Assembly (NCBI GenBank): GCA_977017575.1
Contig: CDRNVI010000026.1
Span: 62,001 to 126,000 of the forward strand
Direction: 5' to 3'
Length of the DNA: 64,000 nt
From: Paramoeba atlantica
Lineage: Eukaryota; Discosea
This document shows, in pieces, positions 51,015-60,159 of this stretch. The notes under the pieces are model-generated. The model was given only the letters and a program-made list of their open reading frames with translations, did not search any database and was not told where the DNA came from. How positions within the stretch are numbered: the stretch's first letter is position 1; each line of letters opens with the position of its first letter. Made by a program: the position numbers and the translations under genes.

Positions 51015-52832
51015 ATGCTACAAGGAAGACCACCTTTGAGCGACGTTTCAAACGAAGCTTTTTGTCGACCAGCCCCAGAAAAAGGAAAAGGTTCGTGCGA
51101 CCAACAAAGGCGTGTTACAACAGCCTTGATGCCCAATACTGAACACGCAGCGCGCACAGATGTTGACGACGAATATCTGAGCACTGCAACAATAATATGG
51201 GGTGCCATTCATTACACAACACCCACATTTACTTTACTAGGAGATTTGGGTCTCATAGAATATTGTTCTATATTTATTGAGCGTGGGCTCTACACTGTAG
51301 GAGAACTTGTCGGCCTAAGCGAAGAGGCTTTGCTAAACCTAATACCTTGTGAGAAGCACCGTAAAAAGTTAAGCAAAGTTGTGAAAGCTTGTGTTGCGCA
51401 ATCTGCTTCGCATGACAACCTGAATACATCGACTTCGGCTGAGACGAGTAACGTGCTGCCATCCCACCACGATAATATTGAATCCAATGTTGTACACACG
51501 CGACAGAACAACCCCTATGCTTTTAACTGTTTTTCTCCATCGTCATCACCCTGTAAGGAAGAAAGCAAACGACCCGAATCTGAAGGGATGCCCCACACAG
51601 AACCACGATCACTATCAGCTTTGGGTATAATGACTGCAAAATCGGAGCCCCCAAAACGGAAAACTCCTCCGAGCTTGCAGAACATAATACCGGCCGCTGC
51701 ACATGGCGCTCCACCGTCCAAGTCTTTGGAGAACACAGAACGAGCTGTATCACATCCCATGGATCATCCACCCCCATCTGCACCCACCCCTACTCCCCAT
51801 TCAGCTCCCTTCCTTCCTACCACCACACTCCCTCGGGCACCATCCCATACTGTGTCATACCCTATTCCACCACCACCCACCGTTCTGTTCCCTACAACTC
51901 ACCCCCGCAACAACGTTGGTATGGACTTCCAATACCCCCATTCCGAAACCCAATTCCTGGCTCCACTACCACCCCCTCCTCTCCCCCTCCTCCCTCCCCA
52001 CACCCTCCCCACTCTACCCCCCTCCCTTAGCACCCCCGCAACTGCTGTACCCCAGCCTACGCTGCGTGCACCTCAGCAGCCTACCCCAGGTCCCCTGCTA
52101 CCCCAGACTGCCCCAGGTGCACCTATGCTTCCACACGCCGCCTCCTATGACTACCCCAGACCATCCATGTGGCTACCTCAGCAGCCTACCCCAGGTAGCC
52201 TTCATCTTCAGCCTACTTCATCCGGGATGCTGCTCCCCCAGCACAGCTCCTCGATGCCTCCCCCTTCTACGCTCCCCTCTCTCTCCAGCCCCGTCTACCC
52301 CTCCCCCCCTTCCGTCTGTGTGGTGGACTTCAAATGCCACACCGCCACGCACTGGTCCCCTGTGGTACTTAGCCCCGGGGTCTATGTGATTGTGGAGGGG
52401 GACCGCGGGGAGGACCTGGGCTGGGTCACCCAGTGTAGCCCCGTGGGGGGGACAGAGGGTACGGGGCGTGAGAGGGGCAGCAGTAACAACAACAACAACA
52501 ACAACGATAATCCTAATAACAATCTTCTCCCCGTGGTACGGCGACTAGCCTCCATGGAGGAGATTGTGTTCTGGCGAACCGAGCTCCATGAGAGAGCCAC
52601 ACACGCGCTGGGGGTCGGTCGTCGACGTGCGGGGGAGCTGGGGCTGGAGCTGGAGTTGCTCGAGGCGGAGTTTCAGATGGATCAGAATAAGCTTACGTTG
52701 TATTACCGGTCCAAGGCGCGGGTGGAGTTTGTGGCGTTGCTGAAGGTGTTGTATCGTGATTTCGGGTGCCGGATATGGATGGAACGGGTGGAGGAGGGTG
52801 TGGATGAGGAAATGGAGGAGTTGAGGGGTTGA
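51015..52832 (+). CDS. SAM-domain plus PSP1 C-terminal-domain protein
   Basis: A 605-residue protein with two recognisable ends. Residues ~74-122 form a SAM domain (LLGDLGLIEYCSIFIERGLYTVGELVGLSEEALLNL), a helical module for protein or RNA binding. Residues ~434-595 match the PSP1 domain: VVDFKCHTATHWSPVVLSPGVYVIVEGDRGEDLGWV, then ASMEEIVFWR...ALGVGRRRAGELGLELELLEAEFQMDQNKLTLYYRSKARVEF. Kinetoplastids have several PSP1 proteins linked to RNA-binding complexes and cell-cycle mRNAs. Between them lie ~300 Pro/Ser/His-rich residues, and within the PSP1 part an Asn run. It probably acts in cytosolic mRNP control; that is inference. ATG 51,015 is the first in the frame. Confidence 0.75.
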   Translation: MLQGRPPLSDVSNEAFCRPAPEKGKGSCDQQRRVTTALMPNTEHAARTDVDDEYLSTATIIWGAIHYTTPTFTLLGDLGLIEYCSIFIERGLYTVGELVGLSEEALLNLIPCEKHRKKLSKVVKACVAQSASHDNLNTSTSAETSNVLPSHHDNIESNVVHTRQNNPYAFNCFSPSSSPCKEESKRPESEGMPHTEPRSLSALGIMTAKSEPPKRKTPPSLQNIIPAAAHGAPPSKSLENTERAVSHPMDHPPPSAPTPTPHSAPFLPTTTLPRAPSHTVSYPIPPPPTVLFPTTHPRNNVGMDFQYPHSETQFLAPLPPPPLPLLPPHTLPTLPPSLSTPATAVPQPTLRAPQQPTPGPLLPQTAPGAPMLPHAASYDYPRPSMWLPQQPTPGSLHLQPTSSGMLLPQHSSSMPPPSTLPSLSSPVYPSPPSVCVVDFKCHTATHWSPVVLSPGVYVIVEGDRGEDLGWVTQCSPVGGTEGTGRERGSSNNNNNNNDNPNNNLLPVVRRLASMEEIVFWRTELHERATHALGVGRRRAGELGLELELLEAEFQMDQNKLTLYYRSKARVEFVALLKVLYRDFGCRIWMERVEEGVDEEMEELRG

Positions 52833-53363
52833 GAGAGGTTATGTAGCAGCAGAGTAGCGTAGGACGACATTCTACACGCATCGCGGAAGAATCATTTTTA
52901 AACTCAGAAGAATCTCTTGCCCGTATATTGGCAATATATTCCATATGCCGTTCCATCACTAACGTGTGTAGATTAACCCGTTACAAGTAGTATTTCGGTG
53001 TTAAGTAGTTAGTAGACCCACTAGCCCATTCCTTTGTGAATAATATTTTATTTTTAACAGTCATTGCCCAGTGTAGAATTTCGGCGGAAAAATGCCATGT
53101 TGCCTGAAGTGCAATGAGCAGAAGATATTCTTGCGCTTTGACGGCGTCCTAGCGAATATTCTCTTGCCGAAATTCAAGTGAATTCACTGCAACTGCAGAA
53201 CCTAGAAGAATGACAGTTCTTAGCCCCTTTTATTAATAATGATGACCCCCCTTCTACCTTTCTTCGCTTCATGAGTTGTTTAACACCTACCCTCTACCTT
53301 ATCTTTTCTTCTTTCTTATGCTTTTACATACTTTAACTACCCCATTCCGTATACACCACTTTC
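52833..53363. other. Intergenic region before topoisomerase I
   Basis: Contains pyrimidine tracts at about 53,246-53,270 (ending in AG near 53,274) and 53,297-53,330. No AG lies between the second tract and ATG 53,364. No gene seen. Confidence 0.5.
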
Positions 53364-55508
53364 ATGTCACAATCCACCCCCAAAACAGATTCCAAGTCCC
53401 CCAAGGTCGAGGAGGGTATGTTTCGCTTCTGGGAAAACGAGGAGCATCTCAGCGGCGGGCTCCTCGGTAAATGTGAGTACAAGTGGACCACACTGGAACA
53501 CAACGGGGTGATCATGGCCCCAGCGTACGAGCCTCACAATATCCCGCTGCAGTACGGCGCGGAACTCATCCAGCTTACCGCGGAAGAAGAGGAGATGGCC
53601 ACCATGTTTGCCTCGATGCGAAAATTCGACTACTACCGGAATCCGATTTTTCGTAACAACTTCTTCGAGGACTGGAAAAAGGTGTTGGATTGTCGACCCG
53701 AGGGACAGGCGATCACGTCGCTGGCCCTTTGTAACTTTGATGCGATCCATGATTTTGAAATGGACCGGCGTGAGGCCCGGCGCGAGCGTAGCTCGGAGGA
53801 GAAGAAGAGGGAGCGCGAGGCGAATGCGATTCGGGAGGAGCCGTACCGGTTTTGTGTGTACGACGGCCGGGTGGAGCCGTTAGCCGCGTACAAGGTGGAG
53901 CCCCCAGGGTTGTTTCGGGGGAGGGGAAAGCACCCGCTGATGGGACGGCTAAAGCCACGGGTGAAACCAGAGGATATTGTGATTAATATTGGGGAGGAGG
54001 CGGAGGTGCCCCCGCCCCCGGCGGGGAGTAAGTGGGGTGCCGTCGTGCATAACCACGGCGCGACATGGGTGGCGTGCTGGAAGGACGCGCTAACGGGAAA
54101 CACAAAAATGGTGTTCCCGGGAAACACGAGTTCAATCAAAGGGTGCAGTGATCTGCGGAAGTATGAGAGGGCACGCCGCCTCAAAGGCGTCATCCCTGCG
54201 ATTCGTCAGGCGTACCGGAAGGATTTTGATGACCCTGACCGCACGGTGCGGCAGCGCGCGGTGTGTGTTTACTTTATCGATAAATTAGCGTTGCGAGTGG
54301 GCGGCGAGAAGTCCGCTGATGAGGCAGACACTGTCGGTTGCACCTCGCTAAAGATTAACAATGTGAGTCTTCGCGCCCCGAGCTCTATTCACTTTGATTT
54401 TCTTGGAAAAGACAGTATTCGCTATTTAAACACCGTGGAGGTACTCCCTCGAGTGTATACCCTCGTTGAGGAGTTCATGAAGGGTAAAGAAATGCCCGCT
54501 TGTCCCACCGCCCCGGACGGACGCAACCTCGTCCCGGAGGTGTTCGAGCGCATCAACCCGAGTCTGCTCAACGACTACCTGAAAACTTTTATGCCCGAGC
54601 TCACGGCTAAGGTGTTTCGTACGTACAATGCCTCGCTGTGTCTGGATGATGAGCTGCATGATAATCCATGTGCGGCGACGCTCACTGTAATGGAGAAATT
54701 AGCGTATCTAAATGAGGCAAATACCAAAGTCGCGGTGCTGTGTAATCACCAGCGTACGACTGTGCGAGCAGATTTCGATGCCCGGGTCGCATTGATGGGA
54801 TATCGAGTCGAGTTTCTTGAGTCGCTTCTGTGCCGATTGCATCATTTAAAAGAATTGATGCAGGGCGGGTCGAAAGAGGGGTTCGACACTGCCGTCGAGC
54901 ACTGGTTTGCCGAAGAGCATCGTTGGCAATGGGATTGGTTAGATAAATACGGTACGGAGGAGGAGAAGGAGACGTACCGCAACGATTTCTCTGATGAGAG
55001 CCGAAAGTCGATTCGGAGAACGCCCAGTGGGAAGAAGAGAGAAGGTGAGGTGCGTGGGTCGAGCAAAAAGTCGGACAAGAGCAATACGGATGAGGGAAAG
55101 AGTACGAAAAAGAACACGTCCCAGACTAAGGGGAACAGAAAAAGGAGTTCTAAACGTGAGGAAGACGAGGAAGACGAACTTACAGTAGCTGACCTGAAGA
55201 AGCGCACAAAAAAGAACGTAAAACCTGCTCATGCATCTGACGCCGAAGATAATATTACCGTTGGATCTCTTCGCAAAAGAAAAGCGACCATTTCGCGGGA
55301 CCAGAACAAAATTAAGTCTATTGATCAAGATACAGCGCTTAAGGATGAAGAGGACGACTTTTCTCTTGCGGACATACGGAAAGGTGTGCGGGAGAAGAAG
55401 ATTAAGCTAGAAGGTGGCGATGCGTCTGTGAAGGATGAAACTAAATTGGAGAACGAAACCAATGAAGAAGACGACTTCACCCTAGCTCAGCTTAGAAAAA
55501 AGAACTGA
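53364..55508 (+). CDS. TOP1L: DNA topoisomerase IB, large subunit of a split enzyme
   Basis: A nuclear enzyme that relaxes supercoils by nicking one strand. The 714-residue protein has the type IB core, with KWGAVVHNHGATWVACWKD and catalytic residues R311 (LALRVGGEK), K349 (FDFLGKDSIRY), R419 (AKVFRTYN) and H462 (LCNHQR). After the core come ~220 charged, Lys/Glu/Ser-rich residues with three related motifs (DELTVADLKKR, DDFSLADIRK, DDFTLAQLRKK). The C-terminal domain with the SKxNYxDPR catalytic Tyr is absent. Kinetoplastids split this enzyme into a large core subunit and a small Tyr-bearing subunit, so this is the large one; the partner is not in the window. The start is ATG 53,364; if the acceptor were the AG near 53,385, ATG 53,418 would be used. 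Confidence 0.9.
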   Translation: MSQSTPKTDSKSPKVEEGMFRFWENEEHLSGGLLGKCEYKWTTLEHNGVIMAPAYEPHNIPLQYGAELIQLTAEEEEMATMFASMRKFDYYRNPIFRNNFFEDWKKVLDCRPEGQAITSLALCNFDAIHDFEMDRREARRERSSEEKKREREANAIREEPYRFCVYDGRVEPLAAYKVEPPGLFRGRGKHPLMGRLKPRVKPEDIVINIGEEAEVPPPPAGSKWGAVVHNHGATWVACWKDALTGNTKMVFPGNTSSIKGCSDLRKYERARRLKGVIPAIRQAYRKDFDDPDRTVRQRAVCVYFIDKLALRVGGEKSADEADTVGCTSLKINNVSLRAPSSIHFDFLGKDSIRYLNTVEVLPRVYTLVEEFMKGKEMPACPTAPDGRNLVPEVFERINPSLLNDYLKTFMPELTAKVFRTYNASLCLDDELHDNPCAATLTVMEKLAYLNEANTKVAVLCNHQRTTVRADFDARVALMGYRVEFLESLLCRLHHLKELMQGGSKEGFDTAVEHWFAEEHRWQWDWLDKYGTEEEKETYRNDFSDESRKSIRRTPSGKKREGEVRGSSKKSDKSNTDEGKSTKKNTSQTKGNRKRSSKREEDEEDELTVADLKKRTKKNVKPAHASDAEDNITVGSLRKRKATISRDQNKIKSIDQDTALKDEEDDFSLADIRKGVREKKIKLEGGDASVKDETKLENETNEEDDFTLAQLRKKN

Positions 55509-55761
55509 AACCGTTTCACGATTTTAGTAACACCGTTCGTCTAGGCCGACCGCGACTTGTGACGCTGGAATATGAAATTGTCGCTTTATGTTGCTTTTTG
55601 TATTTTGGTGCCAGATTTTGGCTGCACGATCTTCGCTGCACGACAAAAAGTTTTACACGGCTTCGCGATTTCTAAATTCTATACTCGGATGCTAAAATAT
55701 ACACACGAATGTTCAAGCACCGCAAATTTACGTGCAGTCCATCCGTTTTCTATTTCTTTTC

Positions 55762-55763
55762 AG
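55762..55763 (+). promoter_or_regulatory. Likely trans-splice acceptor inside the longer frame
   Basis: TTTTCTATTTCTTTTCAG is the best pyrimidine tract plus AG in the window. No further AG occurs before ATG 55,838. The long frame has an earlier ATG at 55,709, but that would be removed by splicing here. Confidence 0.6.
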
Positions 55764-55837
55764 ACTCCACTCATTCTCCTTTCCTTGGATACATTTCCTT
55801 TCCCTTTCACCCACCCTTATACCCCCCACCTACCTCC

Positions 55838-58147
55838 ATGCCGGTCCTCCGATTCCCCCCCCTTGTTCCGCTCAAAACCGCCTCCCCCCCTCTACCCCCC
55901 CTCCCCCTCCCCTCCCGCCTCCTCGCCCGCCCCTACCACACCCTCATCGACACCTCCTTCGTCGGGTCCCCCGTCCCCGCGGCCGCCCTCCCCCCCTCCC
56001 CGACCCTCCACGCGGTCTGCCACAGTATCCTCCACGCCTACCGCACCCTGCTGCGGCTCAACCCCCGGGACTACTCCCCCCTCCTCCCCACGCTCTACCG
56101 TAACATGGGGGGCGCCGTCGAGTACGAGTCCCAGGACTACTACGGCGGCTACCGCGAGGTCCACCACGTGATGCTCGAGCGCTGGTGGGACTACCAAGGC
56201 CGACTGTGTTGTGCCGATCAAATTGCAAAGCTCCCGATGGGGCTCCTGGTCGATACCGCACTCGCGTTGGATTATGCCAGTCGACTGACCAAAGGGTTGA
56301 GTCGCCCCACGTGGCTCCCGGAACGCAGGAGGCACCGTCCCCGACTGGAGGGGTTTGTGCAAGCCATTGTGGAGGTGGGGGGATTGGAGGGGAGAAGGGG
56401 GGAGGCGATGGAGGAGCTGCGACCGGAGCAAAAAACGGATTTTGAGTCGTTGTGTATGAAATGTGGCGTGGTACCGATGCAATGGGGGGGAGAGGGGTGT
56501 GGGGGGGAAGGGGAAGGGTCATCTCCAGCGCACGCTCGGGCGATGTTACGGAACGTGGGCAGCGGGATTTCCAAATGGGGGAGTGTCGCGCGAGTGGACG
56601 TGCTAACGAGAGCGGTCGCGGATGTGGGAAACCTCGCGCTCTCGGACGTGTGCCTTGTGTTGGAGAGTCTCGCCCACGTGCCGCGGCGTGTACGTCGGCC
56701 TTTTCTGGATCCATTGCTGAGACGTGCGAAACAAATCTTGTACCGCCCGCGAGGGACTGTTGCCCGGTGGGGATCCGAGACATTGCCTGCGGTGCGTCAG
56801 TGGCGGGTACAGCACGAGGGGGAGGATCAACAGAGTTCCACGCCGTTGCTCCCGCGAGCATTCTCCCGGCACGGAGACTACACCGTCACTGGTTCCCACC
56901 CGGCGGAGATTTTGAGGCTCGTGACGGCGCTCGCGGCGCTCGAGTTGCCGCAGGAGAAAGTTTTCGCCGAGGAACTTTTGCACGTTGTAAAGCAGGGTGA
57001 CAGCGTGACGTCACGATCTGGCGCCGGGGAGGTGCCACGGGCGCTGCGCGCGATCGCACTGCTGACTCGCTCGGAAAGTTCGCGTCAGAGCTTGGAAGAA
57101 ACGTTGCTGCATTTGGAGTACGCTGTCACACCACATATTTCGATGCTGCAGTTACCGCAGTTGTGTGAGCTTGTGGAAAATTGGGCCACGGTCGAACACC
57201 ACCCACAATGTCTTTCGCGTCTGTATAGTGCCCTGAGTAAATTGGTAAGCAGTATGACGTTCTTGCAAATACTCGCGGTACTGAAAGGAGTAGCTTTCTT
57301 ACAGGGCGATGCCGCCGTACTACTGGCACAGATCGGGTCAGCATTAACTCAAAAAAAATTTAAGATAGAGCAATGCGATATGTCTGATCTTTTCCGTTCT
57401 TTATCAAAGTTGCCGTACCGTAATTTACAAAACGGTGTGGTATCTTGGATCAAAGACTTTTTATCCTCTGGTGTTGAACCGAATGGACATGTACGGCTCT
57501 CCGTACCCCTATGTGTATTGTACCTCAATAGTCTGCTTCTCGCAGAGAGATTCGTAACTGATCCCAAATTGGATGCTCACGTCGTTGACCATCTAAAGGC
57601 GGACATTGCCGATATAATGCAGCACGAAGCGATGTACATGAATGCTCTTTTCCGCGTGACATTAGTCCATTGCGTAAAGAATAGAGAACTTAGTGAAATT
57701 CTTCACTTTTTGTTGAGGAATCGAAAGCGTCTCAGTGATGATCTATTTTCATATGAGTCGTCATTATCCCTTATGGAAATTTTAAAAGAACCAAACACAG
57801 AGAAATTTCATGCAGATGCCATTTCATTTCTTCAACACACACTCGAAAAATCTCCGATATCACTAGCTACAAAAAGCGGATGTGCACTACTAGAACAAAT
57901 ATGCTTGTACCACTCTACACACACCATTTCGCCAGATATTCGATATGTTGTCACTAAGAAACTAACGAAGCACATGGATTATATGGCAAAGGTCCGTCCC
58001 GCAGAATTTAATTTTCCATCGGCACATAAAAGAAGAATACTCTTAAATAACGCTACAAAGGAAAAAATAGAACTATTTCTTATGTCCGTAATTTCCAAGC
58101 TAAACGCTGCGGACAATTTCGAAAGAACTGAATTAAAAATAGCTTAG
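55838..58147 (+). CDS. Large helical-repeat protein, probably mitochondrial
   Basis: 769 residues from ATG 55,838, chosen because a strong acceptor at 55,763 removes the upstream ATG. The start MPVLRFPPLVPLKTA...SRLLARPYHTLID lacks acids and ends like a mitochondrial leader. From ~residue 220 on the protein is nearly all helical, with pairs of ~18-residue helices (LVTALAALELPQEKVFAEELL, LFRSLSKLPYRNLQNGVVSWI and others) spaced ~36-38 residues, as in HPR/OPR-type RNA-binding repeats. No C-terminal RAP motif is seen. Kinetoplastid mitochondria use many such proteins in RNA editing and ribosome assembly, a likely but unproven role. The first ~1.3 kb is very GC-rich, the rest AT-rich. Confidence 0.65.
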   Translation: MPVLRFPPLVPLKTASPPLPPLPLPSRLLARPYHTLIDTSFVGSPVPAAALPPSPTLHAVCHSILHAYRTLLRLNPRDYSPLLPTLYRNMGGAVEYESQDYYGGYREVHHVMLERWWDYQGRLCCADQIAKLPMGLLVDTALALDYASRLTKGLSRPTWLPERRRHRPRLEGFVQAIVEVGGLEGRRGEAMEELRPEQKTDFESLCMKCGVVPMQWGGEGCGGEGEGSSPAHARAMLRNVGSGISKWGSVARVDVLTRAVADVGNLALSDVCLVLESLAHVPRRVRRPFLDPLLRRAKQILYRPRGTVARWGSETLPAVRQWRVQHEGEDQQSSTPLLPRAFSRHGDYTVTGSHPAEILRLVTALAALELPQEKVFAEELLHVVKQGDSVTSRSGAGEVPRALRAIALLTRSESSRQSLEETLLHLEYAVTPHISMLQLPQLCELVENWATVEHHPQCLSRLYSALSKLVSSMTFLQILAVLKGVAFLQGDAAVLLAQIGSALTQKKFKIEQCDMSDLFRSLSKLPYRNLQNGVVSWIKDFLSSGVEPNGHVRLSVPLCVLYLNSLLLAERFVTDPKLDAHVVDHLKADIADIMQHEAMYMNALFRVTLVHCVKNRELSEILHFLLRNRKRLSDDLFSYESSLSLMEILKEPNTEKFHADAISFLQHTLEKSPISLATKSGCALLEQICLYHSTHTISPDIRYVVTKKLTKHMDYMAKVRPAEFNFPSAHKRRILLNNATKEKIELFLMSVISKLNAADNFERTELKIA

Positions 58148-58297
58148 CTCTGAAATCCACACCAAGGGGCCACACGGGACGTACAGTGCATAGAGGATAT
58201 TGCGGTGGTTGTTTAACTAACGCTTTAATTAATTTCTAGCTCATTTCAAAATGTAAAAAAAATAAAAATATCTTGTATTTTTTTTTCGACGAAAAAT

Positions 58298-59301
58298 CTA
58301 AATCCGCATAAGCGGAGCTTTCTGCCTTTTTGCCGTAGCGACGACGACTTCCTCGCATGGGAAGCTGTAAGGAGCCCTAGGATCTGCTAGGAAACTACGG
58401 AATTGGGAGGAGGAAAGGATAAGGGCTCGCTGGAGAACTTGAGATCTGCGATCTTCCATATCACTGGAGATATCACCGGAGACAGTGACCCACTCTTTGC
58501 GATGATTCACGGCGCCGTGACGCCATTCATGGTTCAAGCATTTGCTTGCGCCGGCGCAGTCGGTGTAGATTTGGCAACGGGAGTTCTTGGCCAGGTGGCG
58601 TACGTGCGGCGTCATCGTTGCAGCATCTGTGCTCTCCAGGTATCTCACGAAGATTTTTTTCATTGGATAATGAATACAACCATGTTCATTGGGTATTTCG
58701 TCGCAGTGAACCAAAGTATGATATCAGGATGATCCGTCGCATCGGATTCTTTTGCCGCGCCCACACCCCATACGCTTAATTCGCGAAACACAGGTTTCGT
58801 CTTTCTGCATGAATAAGACGGTACCTTTCGCAGCATCAAAGCGCATGTCGTGTGCGATGCCCACATCAAATTCGAAGAACTGGAATAGATTGACAACGGT
58901 GATTCTGCTGAGTGTGGTCTCGCGCAATATCTGCTGCAAAGATAGGCCTTCAATCAGTCCATACAACACCATCAGGGTGTCTTTTAGACTTCCTTTACTC
59001 TGTAGATTTAACAAAGGCTCCATCGAGCTGTAGCGTGCGCGACATTCTAGTGAATCCATATACGGGAAGTACCAATGGGTACTTCATACACATATGGGCC
59101 TTCATGAACGCACATGATTTCTTTATCGGCATGATGTTTCACTTTTTGGCACCATACTTGCTGAGCAACAAGCTTATGGTTTTGTAGCCAGCGTGCTGGC
59201 ACCTCTTCTGTGGTACCTCCAAAGCACGAAAGTGACATTGATTTTACGCACTCCAAGTCATCACAACCCTCGCAAAACCAGTTGACGCTAACTTCTGACA
59301 T
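58298..59301 (-). mobile_element. Merlin-like (IS1595/ISXO2 type) DNA transposon remnant
   Basis: Minus-strand pieces of a Merlin transposase in order: an N-terminal Cys-rich segment (WFCEGCDDLEC), a helix-turn-helix stretch (LMVLYGLIEGLSLQQILRET), a DETCVSRIKRMGCGRGKRIR patch equivalent to the first acid block, IYTDCAGASKCLNHEWRHG with the second acid and VNHRKEWV, then DMEDRRSQVLQRAL with the likely third acid. The pieces lie in three frames (59,047-59,301, 58,724-59,059, 58,298-58,714), so there are at least two frameshifts. Terminal inverted repeats were not found. Inactive. Confidence 0.7.
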
Positions 59302-59329
59302 GAAAGTATTCGTAAGATTTCAACTCAGA

Positions 59330-59425
59330 TGCTATATTCCTTCACTTATGCAAAGCTCCTTTACTCCTGCAATAGTCCTTTACTGATGCAGTAGTCCTTT
59401 ACTTAGGCAAAAGTCCTTGACTTCC
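59330..59425. repeat. Short degenerate repeat (GTCCTTTACT)
   Basis: CCTTTACT recurs four times, spaced by TGCA-containing linkers (for example AATAGTCCTTTACTGATGCA, AGTAGTCCTTTACTTAGGCA). About 23-bp period. Confidence 0.7.
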
Positions 59426-59652
59426 ACCCAAAAATCTTGCTACCGTCTTTTGCCCGACCCCGGTCGTGGAATTTGCCCGGTTGTCATGTTGTTAGCAATA
59501 TCAGCCCACAGCAACATCAAGGTGTGCATACTCATTGAGGAAGATACTAATCAAACTTTTTCACCCAAAAAAATAGATTTTTCTTTTTTAGTGGCTTCGT
59601 TAAACGCGGAGGTAGTTGTACAGGTAGTTGTATGCAGTATTGTGTCAAGCTC

Positions 59653-60057
59653 TTAGCATAGCTCATGGACGGAATTGGTGAGTGTGGTTCGAAGCGAATG
59701 TGCTATTTGGCTGAAACCAGCGCATTGGCGGATGAGTGTGACGGAAAATTGTGGCTCTTCCATGTATTCGATCGCGGCCAGGGGTTCTTCAGCAGGCAAC
59801 AGGGTGTGTTCGCGGAGAAATTCTGTACAGAAATCAGTCGTTCCTACAGGGCTACCTAAAATTGAAAAATTCTCCTCACTTGTCTTTTTAGTCGTCGGGA
59901 TGTTGTTGAAGCCGTCCAGGAGTTCGGCGGATTCAGGATGTGTGATCGCCTCGCACTTGTTCGCGTTTAGGAAGATGCCCCACTGTGGGCCGACTCGTTC
60001 GATGGTGTCTAAAGCTCGTCTGACGTCTTGAGCCTTCCCCCCCCAGAATCCCGTCAT
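59653..60057 (-). mobile_element. LINE reverse transcriptase fragment
   Basis: A 134-codon minus frame with RT palm/thumb features: ALDTIERVGPQWGIFLNANKCEAI, then NFSILGSPVGTTDFCTEFL and IEYMEEPQFSVTLIRQCAG. It matches the end of an RT domain of a third LINE type, not closely similar to the LINEs at 34.7 or 61.5 kb. The active-site YxDD region just upstream is no longer readable. Confidence 0.6.
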
Positions 60058-60159
60058 CCAATTTCTTTTATTGAGGGAGACACGGTGAGTATCTAACTCG
60101 CTTACTAAGAGGGTTGAAACTTTCCCCTAAAACGAGCACAAAAACGATCTTTTTAAAAT

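Noticed and set aside
53650-54193. A 186-codon minus-strand frame opposite topoisomerase I
   Set aside because: Shadow of the conserved plus-strand gene in GC-rich DNA.
54990-55018. Hammerhead-ribozyme-like core CTGATGAGAGCCGAAA
   Set aside because: Stem II would have almost no pairs and the sequence lies inside the topoisomerase I coding frame, so it is a chance match.
55709-55837. N-terminal extension of the helical-repeat protein
   Set aside because: A strong splice acceptor at 55,763 lies inside it, and the stretch is pyrimidine-driven.
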